The notes under the pieces were generated by a model. That model ran no database searches, was not told the DNA's origin, and was given only the letters and a program-made list of their open reading frames with translations. 64,000 nt of DNA, taken from assembly GCA_037952775.1 (NCBI GenBank), contig JBANAY010000004.1, positions 12,462,001 through 12,526,000 of the forward strand, in the 5' to 3' direction. Position 1 is the stretch's first letter; every line of letters starts with the position of its first letter. A program made the position numbers and the translations under genes. This document shows, in pieces, positions 1 through 12,587 of this stretch. This DNA is from Clonostachys chloroleuca. Lineage: Eukaryota; Ascomycota; Sordariomycetes; Hypocreales; Bionectriaceae.

Positions 1-299
1 GCCTGCGTCTCGAAGAGCGGCTGGACCGGGGACTCGTCGTCTTGTCCCAAGAAGCCGCCGCCAAACCTGTCGGTCGCTGACAGCTCGGCCGGGTCTATGT
101 TTGCGTCTCCATTGAGCATGGAAAGGGGTATGTTGGATAGGTTGACGTCCTCGAAGAGTTCTCTCTTGGGGAAGGTCTCATCATACGGAGACACGGCTAT
201 TTCATCGTCGCCGGCGAGGAACCAGCCCCCGCCATCGCTGAAGCCATCCGCCACTGGCTGATAAGGGCTTTCGACACGGAAAAAGCAGGGCGACGCCAT
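1..299 (-). CDS. Partial acidic protein of unknown function, N-terminus only
   Basis: An open frame runs from an ATG at 297-299 on the minus strand to the left edge without a stop, giving 99 codons. The protein begins MASPCFFRVESPYQP and is rich in Asp, Glu, Gly and Ser, with no membrane segment and no domain I recognise. Acidic, low-complexity N-termini of this kind are common in fungal transcription regulators. The very long gene-free region upstream would suit a heavily regulated gene, but that is inference only. The codon pattern and lack of stops support real coding. The rest of the gene lies outside the window, so its function cannot be named. Confidence 0.6.
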   Translation of the reverse strand, partial: MASPCFFRVESPYQPVADGFSDGGGWFLAGDDEIAVSPYDETFPKRELFEDVNLSNIPLSMLNGDANIDPAELSATDRFGGGFLGQDDESPVQPLFETQ

Positions 300-3200
300 C
301 CTTGCAATCGTCGAGCCCAAATCCGGCTGGGTCGTGACGGCGGCAGAGTCACTTCTCTAAGTCTAGGTACCTTTTCTTCTTCCGCACGTTACGTGCCAGT
401 ACGCTTCCAGGGAGGAGCTAGGATGCAAATCTCGCGTTGGGATATCTACTGATCAAAACGCAAAGGTTAGGGGATCTAATCTTCTGTCCAGTCAATGTCG
501 GATTGGAATCGCCCCCGAATTGCTGTTCTTTAAGGCTTTGTGGTGCCGAGGCGCTTAACACTGACTAAATCGGGGATAAGAGGAGGGGTTCGGTCGGCAA
601 AGCACAAGAGGAAAATAGCTGGTATGTGTGTGTTGAGTCCAGGTAAGCCATAGGCGCCTCGCATCCGAGACAAGTGACGGGGTTACAGACAATACTGGAC
701 TAGAGAGTCGGACAAACTGAACCATGTGGACAGAAAGAGGGGAAGGGGGTTTTCGGGTTTTGTCAAAAGGCAGAATGGATGAATGGCCCAAGCAGAACTG
801 AGCAAGTATTATAACAGATGAAGGAGATTGGAAGAAGATTATTGGAAGCATCTACTCCACCATCAAAGACCGGACTAGACCCATTGAACCCTGCCTCGCA
901 CGGGCAGATTGACAGCGATGATGGCAGCGGCACGACGGGCTGTCCTTCCCCTCACCTCCCTCTCGCATGGTATGCAGATGGGAGAGAAGAAGGGTGTACT
1001 CTGTACCTATCCTCGATTCGATCCCATCGATTTGGCCATGTCATATCCCAAGCTTGAACAGCTGGTGAGTACAAGGTGTATGGGGCTAGCCAGGCCTACG
1101 ACAAGGGCCTAGGACAAGGCAGGGTCACGGCACACGGGGCAGCGAGGCCAACGCCGGGCATCATTGGCCAAAGAGGCAATGAATGTCTGGCGGGACCCGG
1201 TAGCTGCAGATAAGGAGGCAGAAACGTGGACAAAAGCAGAGGGCCAGAGGTGGGGAGAGAGCCCAGCAGGTGGCCGCCGACCCTGGCCAAGACGGCAGAA
1301 AGGATGCCCAACAGCTCAAGGAAGCGATTTGCACGCACCTCCAACTCGACGGTTTGTGGACGGGGCTTCGCGTTCACAGTGTGGGTGGGTAAAGGTTGTT
1401 ACGGCAGGCAAGGCCAAGGCAAGGAGGGGAGGCAGGGAGGGACGGATGGGGGACTGGATAGGCTGGACGAGGAGGCCAAGGGACGGGCGGGCGTTAGGTG
1501 AAAGTGACAGCTCAGTGGCTTCGGGTGTGATGAATACGCCGCGAAGGCAGTCTGACGCAAAACTCAAAACGTAAACAGAAAAAAAAATAAGTACCTGGCT
1601 ACATGAATGTGAAAATTCAGATTGACACGGAAGCATCACACCCCATGCCCCTTTTGCCCCCTTCCCCCCGCCGCCCAGCCGACGCCTCGGTTGGCTCATG
1701 TTTGAGACTGAGAGGCACACTGCGACTGGATAACTGTTCCTGGAGGCGAAGCTGGCCCAGCTTATTATACATACTGTATAGAGGAGGGAGCTCCATCCTC
1801 TGCTCAAAGGGTCCAAGTAGGCGAAGATCTACAGCCTGGCCACCCTTGGCGATGGAGGCACTAGACTGAGGACTAGTGTACGGCTCTGGCAGGGACCAGC
1901 ACGAGCACGGGCACCAGTAGCAGCATCGACTGCGAGTGTGGTGGAGGTACTCGGCCAAGAGGGCGGGTACAGCCAGGTCAAGACCATGTAGCCCCCTTGG
2001 CAGTGCCCCAGGTACCTACAGAGAAGGTGAGAACCTGGGGCAGGTTGCAGTACTAAGACGAGAGCCTGCTGCGGAGGGTCCCATCACAATCTGCCATCTG
2101 CAATCTGGGTTGCAACTTCATCTGGTGCGAGACAACAAGGCCTATCTCACGGCCACCCCTGCACCAACGGCTGCGATCTGCAACCCAACTCACGAACCCC
2201 CCTTGTATCGTGCAGCAATCTGCACTTCGACCAGCACTGAGTCCCACAGTGACCCGGCCGTAGCAATGCACGGACGAAGGAGCAGCGAATAAGCGAGGCA
2301 ACGGGGCGCCCCTCAGACCGGGGACAAGACGCAATGCACCGCACATGGCGCACCGTGACCGGGGGGGCCATCCAACGGTCGCTAGCCCTCGCCAATCACC
2401 CCGACGGCCGTGCTTCTGGCTGCTTTCTGACATACATATACTCTGGGAGTACATACATGGCCTGCAAGCTACCTGCATAGTACGCACATAGAGGTGCAGT
2501 AGCAACACACATGCTGCGGTAGGGGCATGCGCGCTGCATACATAGCACAGCGGCCCGTGCGACTCGTATCCCTCCTCCGCAGGCCATTGATGTGCCCAAG
2601 GCGGTTCCAGCGGGCTCCAGAGAAGCAGATGAAAAATCGAAGGTGACCCTGCATCCTTGATCCAACCGGAATCAGAGCCCGACCAGGTGCCCCTACCAAC
2701 CATCATGTATTCATTCGTGCGAGTTGTTGTTCCCACTCGTCCCTTTTGGATAAATGGCCTCCCAGAAAGGAAAGGAAGCCGTTCAGGATTTTTGCGTTGG
2801 TTTCCAGCCTTCCCCACAGCGAACTATCAAATCTCACTTATATTGAGGCCTATAGCTCTGCTGATAATATCAATTCGGAGGCAATAATCACAGCGCGCGA
2901 GAAAACACAATCACAGCCAATTGCGGCCGACCCGACCAAGGTCCAAGGGCTGTGACAAGCCCAGAAGCCTAGCTGGAATGTCCCGTCCCCACGAGTAGAA
3001 ATCACAACACTGGCTTCTTGGAATCCCAAGACAAGACGCTCCAAAGTCTCAGACAGTGTGTAAGTCATTATGTCCTGGACTGGGATTCCCGGCCCTCACC
3101 TCGCTCAATCACATCGAGCGAGCTTCCAGGACCAAAGACAGACCGCCGGGGTTTAGCAAGCAGTTCGCGGCCAGCCACCCACGGGGGAGAGGGGGAGGTC

Positions 3201-4996
3201 AAGTTCTCTGTGGCTTGCCTTGGGTGCGTCCTGAGCGACCATGTCTTTCCCACTGTCCTCCGCTATCTCGCCGCACCGCACCGCACCGCATTGCCCGCAC
3301 GACCGACCGACCGACCATGAGCCGTAAGTGGTCACCTCGGAAAATCTATTTTTACCCGAGCCATCTCCTGTTACGTTACGTAGCTGCGTCAATCAGGACC
3401 AAGGCGTGTGAGGGGCAAATAACCTAATTATTTACCTACCACGTTAGGGTAGAGGAAAGCGGAGGGTGTCCCGTTGAAGTTATTGCCCAAGTTCTCCCGT
3501 GGTCTGGGAGAGGCTGGCCGAAAAGGAAACCGTCAATATCAAGCTCGGGAAAAAAGGAGATTAAACAGTCCAGCTGGTAGCGAGTCGAGATAAAACACAA
3601 GTTCCTAGGGATAGCCTGCTTCGTATTCTCCTTCCGCCGTAGAGGAGAAGAAAATTGAGCCGAAGGAGATGGCGGTAAGCACGTGCATCCCGAGGGCGCA
3701 ATCAGGATAGCCATAAAGCATCTTTGGTCCGCTGGATGGAGATTTCCTAGCCAGGACCCTCCTTCATCTCGATCTCCACTGGGGAACTTCCCGCCAAGTT
3801 TTGCACCAGGTCTCACTGGTCTCGGGATCGCTCTCATTGCCAACTCATTTCCCCCATGTGTACCAGGAACTCCTCCACGCCCGCTTCTGCCGAGGGTGGT
3901 CCAACAGGATCCCTGCTTGTCAGAAAGTGATAGCGAGGGTTGTCCATTACTAGTGGATGGGACTTGGGTGGTCCCTGCGGTCTGACAGCACCCAACAACA
4001 GGAATGGTCAATACGAAGATGAGCGACGGTCAGGATGCTTCCTTACACTCCTCCTCACCCTCACACTCCCTACTCTGCCTCCCTAATTTTCCAGTAGTGA
4101 TCGGCAGCCCATCAAGATCGCGGGGCGCAGCGGATGAAGGGGGAAGCTGGCTCCTTTGGAGGCCTAGTAGATACCTCTAGTCCGGAAGAGCCGTTTGACA
4201 GATCGCGCGATGTAACTGGTGATCGGGCCTAGAAGCCTGTCAGACAGGCCCCCAAGTTAGATGATGAATGGGGAGAACACTGTCCCTAAAGCAGTGACGC
4301 GGCTCCTTCCGTTCAGAGAATCCTTTGTCAGCCCGTTCTGAGTTTGCCAGTGAGCTCAGGTTGAATCAATCGCCCGAGAAAATATCGAGATTTTCATTGG
4401 GGGTTGTGGCAGGGATTGAAGAACAGTAGCAAGATGTATATACTACCACCTGAGACGCCCATTCATTCTGCATTGCTGAGACCACCCCTCAACACATGCT
4501 GGGTTTCGAAATTGTCGGTGGGCAGGGACCCCAAATCCCGTTGCAGGCAGCTGAATGTGCATGTAACGGAGGATGACAATGAAGTACCTAATCAAAATCA
4601 CTCACTCTCCCAAAGTTCACAGCCGGCGGGGGCCCTGGGCAAACATCTCTATCATTTGTTGCGTTGGAGAGCTTCTCAATGCCATATGAAGAAACTGCAA
4701 GCAATCTAACAAGGTACAAAATCCCATTTCTAACATCTCTCACAAACCAACTCAGCCGGCACTAGTAGTAGCCGCGGCGAACTGATGCGTGTGCTTAGCC
4801 TCTAGATGATGCCATCTGGCATTTCCATGCCTTCATGTCTCCCGTCCCCAATGCTTTCAATGGATAATCGGATTGGATTCTCCCGGTAAGGGTCTGAGTC
4901 CTTACTGCTCATGCTGAGAGGCGTGTAGCAGCCACTGGGGTTTCTGCTATCCCGACTGTCTGACGTCATGGAAATCGAGCTGTGTTCTGTGTCTCT
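300..4996. other. 4.7-kb gene-free region
   Basis: No reading frame here shows a recognisable domain or a convincing spliced gene. The longest frames (minus 2053-2817 and 3436-4011) are compositionally odd and look like chance frames in GC-rich DNA. The segment holds the upstream region of the left-edge gene and the 3' flank of the STRAP homolog. It includes small tandem repeats near 3.27-3.32 kb. A long 5' leader, a noncoding RNA or distal regulatory sites could be present, but nothing is identifiable by eye. Confidence 0.5.
3271..3316. repeat. Two adjacent short tandem repeats (CCGCA)4 and (GACC)4
   Basis: CCGCA occurs four times in tandem at 3271-3290, and GACC four times at 3301-3316. 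They are separated by ten bases. Both lie in the gene-free region and look like ordinary microsatellites. Confidence 0.85.
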
Positions 4997-6202
4997 CTAT
5001 TCTGCAGCACGCTCGGTCCCTCCACGCCAAAGGCCGTAGAATCCGTCGCAGTTCTTCCACAACTTGATCGTTCCGTCTTCAGAACCTGTAGCGTAAAGCT
5101 TGCCGTCAGGTGAGAACGCGATGGACCAGATGGGGCCGTGATGTCCTTTGTGGATATCGATTTCCACCTCATCATCATACCGAATGACTTTAGCCCACGT
5201 TCCTGGCTCCTCGCCCACAACAAACTTGCGGCCCTTGACGTCCAGAGCAACGCTGGCAATCGTGTAGGGGAGGGTGATGCGCTTTAATTCGGTCATGGCG
5301 CGGTCACCGCTCCAAAAGTAAACCGTCTTTCCAGCAGCAACAGCCAAGATAGGCTTTCCCTCTCCGATATCAGTTGGTGCGCTGTAGTCGGGGGAGAGCG
5401 ATACAATCTCGCAAGACTTAATCTCACCATCGAGAACTTCGTGGTGGATGCAAGAGCGGCTAGGGAGATCTAGCCAGCGCAATGTCTTGTCTGAGGCAGT
5501 GACGATAATGTTAGGATCAGATGTCCAGCAGATGAACTTGATGCTTCCCGTGTGGATGCCCTCAGCAATCTCGAAGCCTGATGATGCAGGAATGGTTACA
5601 GGCTCTCCCGAACCTGACGCAGCCAACTCCGTGAGATCAAAAACGCGCAGCTTCTTCTCCATGCCACCCGTGGCGACAAGATCCGAGTTATCGGGAGGAT
5701 AGGCAACAGCACGGACAATGTGATCATGCTGGATAGTGTACAAATTTTCACCTGTATGTGTATCCCATATTTTCCTATTTTGGTGTCAGCGTTAGTCAAA
5801 GATCTCACTTGGAAGGTGAAAAATCATACGCAGTAAAGTCAGCAGATGCAGTCGCGGCGTTGGATGCATCCGGGCTTAATCTTGCTTGCCACACAGCACC
5901 CTTGTGGCCAATGAAGGTTCCAATCCTAAATATTGGTCAGTACATATAACACAGGGTAGCTACATTTGGGGGTCATACCAGTCACCAGTCAAACCATCCC
6001 GGAGCATAGGGTTTCCATCTGCAATCTGTTAGCCACTAGTCGCGCTTAAGTCCATTATAAGCGGCGCACCTTTGCAAGCGGAGATGATATAGTAGGAGGT
6101 GTTTTCCTCCTTCTCCAGGTGGGAGAAGCTAATATGTGGTACAGGCCTAGAGTGACCATGACATGTCAAAGGGACATACTGCCTGGGTGTTTCCGTCGCC
6201 AT
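4997..6202 (-). CDS. STRAP/Unrip-like WD40-repeat protein
   Basis: Four exons on the minus strand (6202-6070, 6018-5979, 5925-5830, 5774-4997) join to a 348-residue protein, the usual size for serine-threonine kinase receptor-associated protein (STRAP/Unrip). The N-terminus reads VPLTCHGHSRPV, followed by a DGxPMLRDGxTGDWIGTFxGHKGAVW pattern typical of the family. WD40 blades fill the whole length, ending in a GHHGPIWSIAFSPDG repeat and GSEDGTIKLW. Human STRAP belongs to the SMN complex and also binds TGF-beta receptors; fungal homologs are usually only annotated by similarity. The introns are 51, 53 and 55 nt. I chose the ATG at 6202 because homologs start close to the MATET-type sequence. 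An in-frame ATG at 6232 would add ten residues. The gene is divergent from the Doa1 homolog. Confidence 0.9.
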
Positions 6203-7132
6203 GTCGACAAATATGTTTTTTTCCGAAGACACGGCTGAACCAATTTGGTTATCACTATCGAGCTTGGCGATTACGTTGCCAGATCAACAGACCTCTGGCA
6301 CTCAGTTGGGGGTCGAACTTTGGGTATCGATTCGTATTCGTCGTTAGATAAGAGGAGAATTAAATCGTAACGGTCGTCAGTTTTCGTAATATCGAACGAG
6401 ATCGAGTCCGCGCTGCGCAGACGCAACAACTATCTTGCGCAAACCTCACACCGACTATACTTCTGGAGCTGCTCAACACCGTCAAATGTAGCGCACAACT
6501 GTGTCTGTAAGACGTAGGAGACTGGAAGGGCAAACAAGATGCAGGGCGGAAAAGGGCCGGGGCAGCAGTAGAAAATACTCAAGGAAAGGCGACCTGATCC
6601 TCTCCTTGTCGTAGCCTGAGGTGGCGTTCACCAAGTCAGAGCAATCGCAACCAAAGGTGAGTTCGCGACAGTTCCTGCACGTTTCGGGTTTGGTCAAAAC
6701 TTCTTGAATGCACCTCCGCCAATGAACGGAAGGCGGGGCTGTTTCCGATGGGGCGGAAGGAGCGACCTCGTGCGCCACAGATGAGGGGTAGTGTCGAAGA
6801 CTGTGGCGCGACCTCCCCTAGCCACACCCTTAGACCCAATGCCATCATACCTGAGGTAGGTGCTAGAGCCTATCGCTTGTCCATTATCAATCAACGCCTG
6901 GAGCTCCATCACCTTCCATCAACATCGGCCCAATTTCAACCTCCGGCTTGTCTCCAGAGACGCCGCTCATTACACGCCTCTGGGGCTCTCCAAGCTAGGG
7001 GCTTTCCTATTTTGTCTCTTGCTCCTCTATCTTTACTTGTTCCCTGGCATCATCGCAGCTGAGCAGACAGCCTCGGCGCTTAACCCCACCCCCAACATAC
7101 ACGACACAAGTAGACGAAATTGAGCGGACAAG
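6203..7132. other. Divergent promoter region between STRAP-like and Doa1 genes
   Basis: About 930 bp separate two divergently transcribed WD40 genes. Only short chance frames occur on either strand. Both promoters should lie here; I see no clear TATA box. Confidence 0.55.
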
Positions 7133-9556
7133 ATGGCTGGAAGCGACTTCAAATTGTCGGCTCAACTAGTCGGACACGACTCTGATGTAACTTTAACCTC
7201 ATTGATTTCGTTGTCGCTCTGCTAATCCTCTCAAAGGTCCGAGCTGTGAACTTTCCTTCTCCAGACCTAGTCATCTCAGCCTCCCGAGACTGTACTGTTC
7301 GTGTCTGGCGCCGAAACCAAAACTCCACGCCCCCGTTCGAAGCCTCTCTACTCCGACACGGATCCGAATACATCAACTCATTGGCTTACTTCCCGCCAAG
7401 CAAAGAGTATCCCGAAGGCCTCGTTGTTTCCGGTGGGAAAGACCCGGTCATTGAGGTGAAAGCACCAAATCAAGCTCACACAGACAACGCTGAGCGCCTT
7501 CTCATCGGACACTCGAATAACGTGGGCACTCTTGAGGTTTCCCCCAACGGCAAGCACCTGATATCTGGCGGATGGGATGGGCAAGCACGAGTCTGGGATC
7601 TAGGGAATTGGGACACAGAGTTCCTGCTAGATGGCCATGATAAGTCCGTGCTCAATGTTCTCGCAATAGACGACAAAACTATTGCCACTGCGTCTGCCGA
7701 CCAGAACATCCGTATTTTCAATCTCGGGCAAGCCACAGGCGGTGAGGTCAGCCCTCAAGCTACGATCTACACTCCTGAAATCGTCCGGGCACTCTGTAGG
7801 GTACCAGATAACCATCCCAGCGGGGCTCGTATCGCAAGCGCCAGCAATGATGGGATTATCAGACTGTGGAAATTGGATGGCCAAGCTGTTGCCGAGCTAC
7901 ATGGGCACGAGAGCTTCGTCTACTCCCTCGCAGCTCTGCCAAGTGGCGAGCTGGTAAGCGCAGGTGAAGATCGTACTGTGAGGGTGTGGAGGGGGAGTGA
8001 GTGTATTCAGACGATAACACATCCCGCCATATCTGTATGGACCGTTGCAGTAAACCAGGAGACAGGCGATATTGTGACAGGTGCCAGCGATGCCGTGGCA
8101 CGTGTCTTTACACGGAGCCCTGATCGTGTTGCTGACGCTGTCACACTCAAAGAGTTTGAAGATTCTGTGAAAGGATCTGCTATCCCGCAACAGCAAGTTG
8201 GCGGAGTCAACAAAGAGAAATTACCTGGCCCCGAATTCCTGACCACCAAGTCCGGCACTAAAGAAGGCCAAGTGCAGATGATCAAGGAAGACAACGGTTC
8301 CGTAACTGCACATACATGGTCAGTGAGCCAACAGCAGTGGATCAATGTTGGAACTGTGGTGGACGCCGTTGGTAGCAGTGGCAAGAAGGTTGAGTACAAG
8401 GGACAATCATATGACTTTGTCTTTGATGTCGACATCGAGGACGGAAAGCCTCCTTTAAAATTACCCTACAACCTCTCCGAGAATCCTTATGATAGGGCGA
8501 CGAAGTTTCTAAATGACAACGAGCTGCCGTTGAGCTATCTAGACAATGTTGCCAATTTCATCACACAGAATACCCAGGGGGCAACTCTTGGCCCACAGTC
8601 GCAGGCTACCGGTCCAGATCCCTATGGTACCGAATCAAGATACCGCCCTGGCGAAGAGCAGAAGCCCAAGGCAATTCCTCAAAAAGAATACCTCAGCATA
8701 TCCGCTGCTAAATACGAGGGTAAGGAACTTAAGTATCACTCAAACGAAACGAAGAATTTGACTGATTTGTGTATTAGCGATTCTCAACAAAATCATTGCT
8801 GTCAATAAGACAATGGTGTCTGCCGGTCGAAAAGATGCGGCGCTAAATCCAGGGGAAGAGGCTATATTCAAGAGTCTCCGGGAGTCGTTGGAGACGTCCA
8901 AGCCCCTGCCTCCCAGAGGGCTCGAGCTTGTTGTCCGTGTTGTTACAAAATGGACATACACAGAAAGACTGGCCGGCTTGGACCTGCTTCGCTGTATGGC
9001 CAAGTACCCTGCTGTAGCACAGTTCTCGGATGGTGAGAATGCATCCATCATTGATCTAGCGATATCCTCGGCTTTACCTAAGGGCGAAACCCCCAACGAG
9101 AATGCGGTGATGATGGGCATCCGTGTGCTAGTCAACCTTTTTGGATCGGCTGATGGCCGCAGCATCGCAAGTTCCAAAGCCGACACTGTCCTTTCCTTCC
9201 TCGAGCGTATTGCAGGCATACAAGGGGGCAATGCGATTGGCAAACTAAATCGCAATGTTCTAATTGCAGCATCAACAGCATCGCTGAACTACGCAGTTCT
9301 TGTTGCTCGCGAGAAGCTTCTCACACCAAACCAGCGTCGGCGTCTGCTCAACATTATTGGATCAAACCTCTCTGACCAGTCAGACGCAGAGGTTCTCTAT
9401 CGAGGTCTCATTGCCCTAGGCACCATTCTCATCACATCGCCAGAAGCTGCCTCTAACTTGGATGTGGCTAGCTGGGTACAAGGTGCAGTTGACAGGGGCG
9501 CCGAAGAGAGACTGAGAGCAGTTGCACAAGAGATCTCGAAAGTGGTACCACAATGA
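7133..9556 (+). CDS. doa1: Doa1/Ufd3 (PLAA) ubiquitin-binding Cdc48 cofactor
   Basis: Three exons (7133-7186, 7237-8719, 8778-9556) give 771 residues. Seven-bladed WD40 repeats occupy about residues 8-300. A PFU domain (ubiquitin binding) follows at about 360-466, and a PUL armadillo-like domain, which binds the Cdc48/p97 C-terminus, at about 503-771. This order is diagnostic for Doa1/Ufd3/Lub1/PLAA. The family helps Cdc48 in ubiquitin homeostasis, mitochondrial-associated degradation and sorting of ubiquitinated cargo. The first intron (50 nt) splits GAT|GTC after codon 18, and the second (58 nt) falls at the PFU-PUL linker. A minus-strand WD40 gene is divergent upstream. No damage is seen. 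Confidence 0.95.
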
Positions 9557-10109
9557 GGCCAGGGGTCGGGACTATAAGGACCTGGTAGCCGCGCATGACG
9601 GTGATGGCGCGACTTTACATGGCTCCCGGCGGCTAGAGTACCGAGAAGCTGGGCAGTCGGATACCAAGGAGCCGAGCAGTCGCTTTGTCTGCAGATCACT
9701 TGCATGCATACGGAAGGGGCCCGGATGGAATTTGCTCCTCATATTTAACTCTTGACACGTGCTCTTGGAGTATCTGAACCAGAAGCGCAGTCGTATTTCA
9801 TAGACTTGGTCAAGAGATGGTGCCTTGTTTTTAGCCAGCATCTTATAAAAAACTACACGAGTAATCATAAATTTGCCTGCAGAGCGAGATATTTGTCGTT
9901 CGTCTTTGAGATCATCAAAAACACATGTTTTCATTATTAACTGCTGGGGAATATTTGGAAATAACTCGAACACGAAGGTTCCCCGTAACTCCGCCAATCA
10001 ATAAAAAGGCCCTCCCAAGAAATTAAACGCCGTCATTGTCCATGCATTCTTATATACAAAAAATTCCGTAACCCAACCTGCCCGACTTTCGGGGGGGCTT
10101 GGCGGCTCT
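9557..10109. other. Convergent 3' flanks, no gene seen
   Basis: This segment lies between the stop codon of the Doa1 gene and the stop codon of the minus-strand BIM1-like gene. It is AT-rich in its second half and should hold both 3' untranslated regions. No coding or repeat signal is visible. Confidence 0.55.
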
Positions 10110-10961
10110 TCACAGAAGCGCCCACAGCCCAGCGGCAACGACGGTCGAGATCAGGCCGAGGCTGCTCCTCGTCGAGACGGCGTCGTTCTTCACATTGTCG
10201 TATGATTTCCCGGTGACGGGGTTCGTGGTCGCGATCGCGTAGATCTCAGCGAACCCAAAGTCAGTCGAGTTGAAGCAGTTGTCCTCGTTGACTTTCTCGA
10301 TCTTTGGGTCTCCGGGGGCGGCGAACTCGATGTCAACGCACTGTTCAGAACGGAAAATTAGCATTTTGATTTGTCATGAAAAGAAACTCGTGATTTGGGG
10401 TCTCAATCTTACCGAGAAGAGCGCTGCGCCGTGCTGGGCCTGCTCGACGACCTGGATGGTCGCCTTGTCGCCGACCGAGACGTTGGCGTCCTTGGGCAAG
10501 GGCACCTGGGGGAAGCAGACGGTGCCGGGGTAAGGCCCGTTGCTGGGCCCGAGGAGCTGGATGACGGGGACCATCTGGTTGGACATGTCGACGGGCCCGT
10601 TGTCGGGGCCGTTGGTGCCGTAGCCAATATTGACCTGGATGTTTGCCCGCTCGTGGCCGCGGAACCAGCCGGGCTGGAAGGCGACGGCGCCGCCGGTTGT
10701 TGGCCAGTACGTGCGGTTCGTGGTCGTTCCGATGCCGCCACCTGGGGAGGGGAAGGTTAGCATGCCAAATCTTTCAAAGCTGGAGTTTTTTCTCTCCTCT
10801 GTTTCTTGGGGCCGGTTCTTACATGGGTACATCCATTGCATGCCGTATGGGAATGTCTCATTGGTGATGAGGTTGTTGCCTCGCCATCCCGGATAGCTGA
10901 TGACAATGTGCGCCGTTGCGAATGCTGCGAACAGCAGGACAAGGAGGGATTCGGATCGCAT
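10110..10961 (-). CDS. Secreted GPI-anchored BIM1/X325-like copper protein
   Basis: Three minus-strand exons (10961-10823, 10741-10413, 10340-10110) encode 232 residues. A signal peptide (residues 1-17) should be cleaved so that the mature chain starts with His18 in HIVISYPGWRGNNL. This N-terminal-histidine start is the hallmark of the LPMO-like X325 family that includes the Cryptococcus copper acquisition factor Bim1. The mature domain keeps MQWMYPCGG, paired cysteines and a long Pro/Gly-rich beta region. The last 20 or so residues are hydrophobic after a Ser-rich stretch, which fits a GPI-anchor signal. Family members bind copper at the cell surface and are not thought to cut polysaccharides. 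The introns are 81 and 72 nt with clean GT/AG ends. Role here: probable cell-wall copper handling. Confidence 0.88.
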
Positions 10962-12587
10962 TTTGGGAGGAGAGATAGAAGAGCTGGTTAAGAATAGAGC
11001 TTGCTGTTGCGATGGCCGTCGCAGCCCACGTCAAGGCGATCTCGCGGTTTCACCTAGTGGTGGACAATACAATATGCTGCCAAATCCCTTGCTTCTGGAG
11101 CAAGTCCCGCCTTTGGCTGTTTGCTTTTCCACGGGAAGGGTAAGCAATGGCTCCTGGTCCTGGCCTGAGGGAGATGGTGAGGAGAGCCGGCTCTGTATCA
11201 GACACACTAGCCGCTTCAGACAGCTGAGGGGGCGTAAGGTCAAGTCGGTCGGTCAAGCAGCGAGTTGGGAGAAGGGTAAGAAGGGTTCGTTCGTCCTGGC
11301 AGGGCTGAGAGGGTGTTTGGGAAGACGCAGAGTCGTGCAGCCACATGGTAGCCGCCGGCCGCATTCTTTTAAGTGAGCGGCCACCTGCCCCGGCGGCCAG
11401 CCAAGACCTGGCCTGTCATGGCTGCTTCGTCTGACTGGCAAACGACCCAACGAGAAGCGCTGGGGAGGCGCCGAGTCCACGCATGTCCCGCTGTGATTCC
11501 TTGGGGATGCAGTCTCGGGCGGCCCAGTCACAGGCCAGGATTGCTCAAGTCCAGCCTCCACGTCGCCGCCCGCCCACCCCCTCCCTCACGGTCGGGCCGT
11601 GTGATGTGCCAGAGGGACGTCCAATGGGAGGGGCTGGTGGTCGGGCAGTTGAGCGTGTAAGCGCCCAGATCCCGGCAAGCGTATGCATATTGGGTGGGGA
11701 GTCAGGATGGACCAGGGAGCTGTCACCAATCGGCATCGCGAGAAGGGTTGCAGATGCAGGTAGCATCGTCCAACCAGATGCGAGAGGAATCCCCGCAGCC
11801 CTTTTGCGTGGTAATTGGGGGCTAGACTGGCGTCCCTCCATCACGGTCCGTCACCAACATGCATTTCGGCACCAGGACGGGACTCGAGACGGCCCAAGCT
11901 CTCGCCAGCCCACGCTACAATCACCGTACGATAACTTATCAATCCGCCCGGATCAGACAGATCGCGCCACAAATCTGGACATCCGGGCGTTCCGCTTTAG
12001 CGCCCTGCTGTCTGGTGTCACATCCAGCATCATCAGGGTCATCCCCGGCAAGGCCAGTGCCGGCTTATTGTTACACGTAGCAGCCAAAGAAGACACCATG
12101 AGCGAGTGTTCCGCACAGCAAACACTTCTGAGCCTCGTCTCGTTGGACACTTGGTTCAAGAAGCATCTGCAGTAAGAGGAGTGGATGCTAGCTAGAGAAT
12201 TTCATAATGCTCTTAAAACTATACCCAAGGTCAAGTAGCTAAATGTTGAATCCCTAATGAGAAGACGCCGGCTTATAGTGGCCCCATAGTTAACAAAGGG
12301 CCACAATCGGACATATCTGCACGTCTGAGAGTACTTCTAGTGTTTGATCGACGCACTCCTGTCGCATTGAGTAATTCGTGGGTTCCTCCAAGACATAATG
12401 CAGATGTGAAGGTGGATTCAAGTCCAATGTCCATGAATAAAGCTTCATCGCTATCGTCGAGTTACGTAGTCTTGGAACCTGAGAGAAAGGCTCGCACTGA
12501 TACGATGTCGGAGTCATATGATTCTCAAGTCACGGATGTAGATGATCAATTGCTGTTCAATAAATGTCTGACTGATGAACTGCATAT
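10962..12587. other. 1.6-kb region upstream of the copper protein and 3' of the HET gene
   Basis: The segment holds the promoter of the minus-strand copper protein and the 3' flank of the HET-domain gene. A 230-codon plus-strand frame at 11483-12175 lacks domain features and splice support, so I treat it as chance. The part after about 12.18 kb is clearly more AT-rich. No further gene is supported. Confidence 0.5.

Noticed and set aside
2053..2817. 254-codon minus-strand frame in the gene-free region
   Set aside because: Composition is rich in Cys, Trp, Arg and His with no domain, no conserved motif and no splice context. It is likely a chance frame in GC-rich DNA.
3436..4011. 191-codon minus-strand frame in the gene-free region
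   Set aside because: No recognisable motif, and the overlapping frames on the other strand are just as long. Not supported as a gene.
11483..12175. 230-codon plus-strand frame between the copper protein and the HET gene
   Set aside because: No domain, irregular composition, and it ends in an AT-rich transition. No evidence of splicing or conservation is visible.
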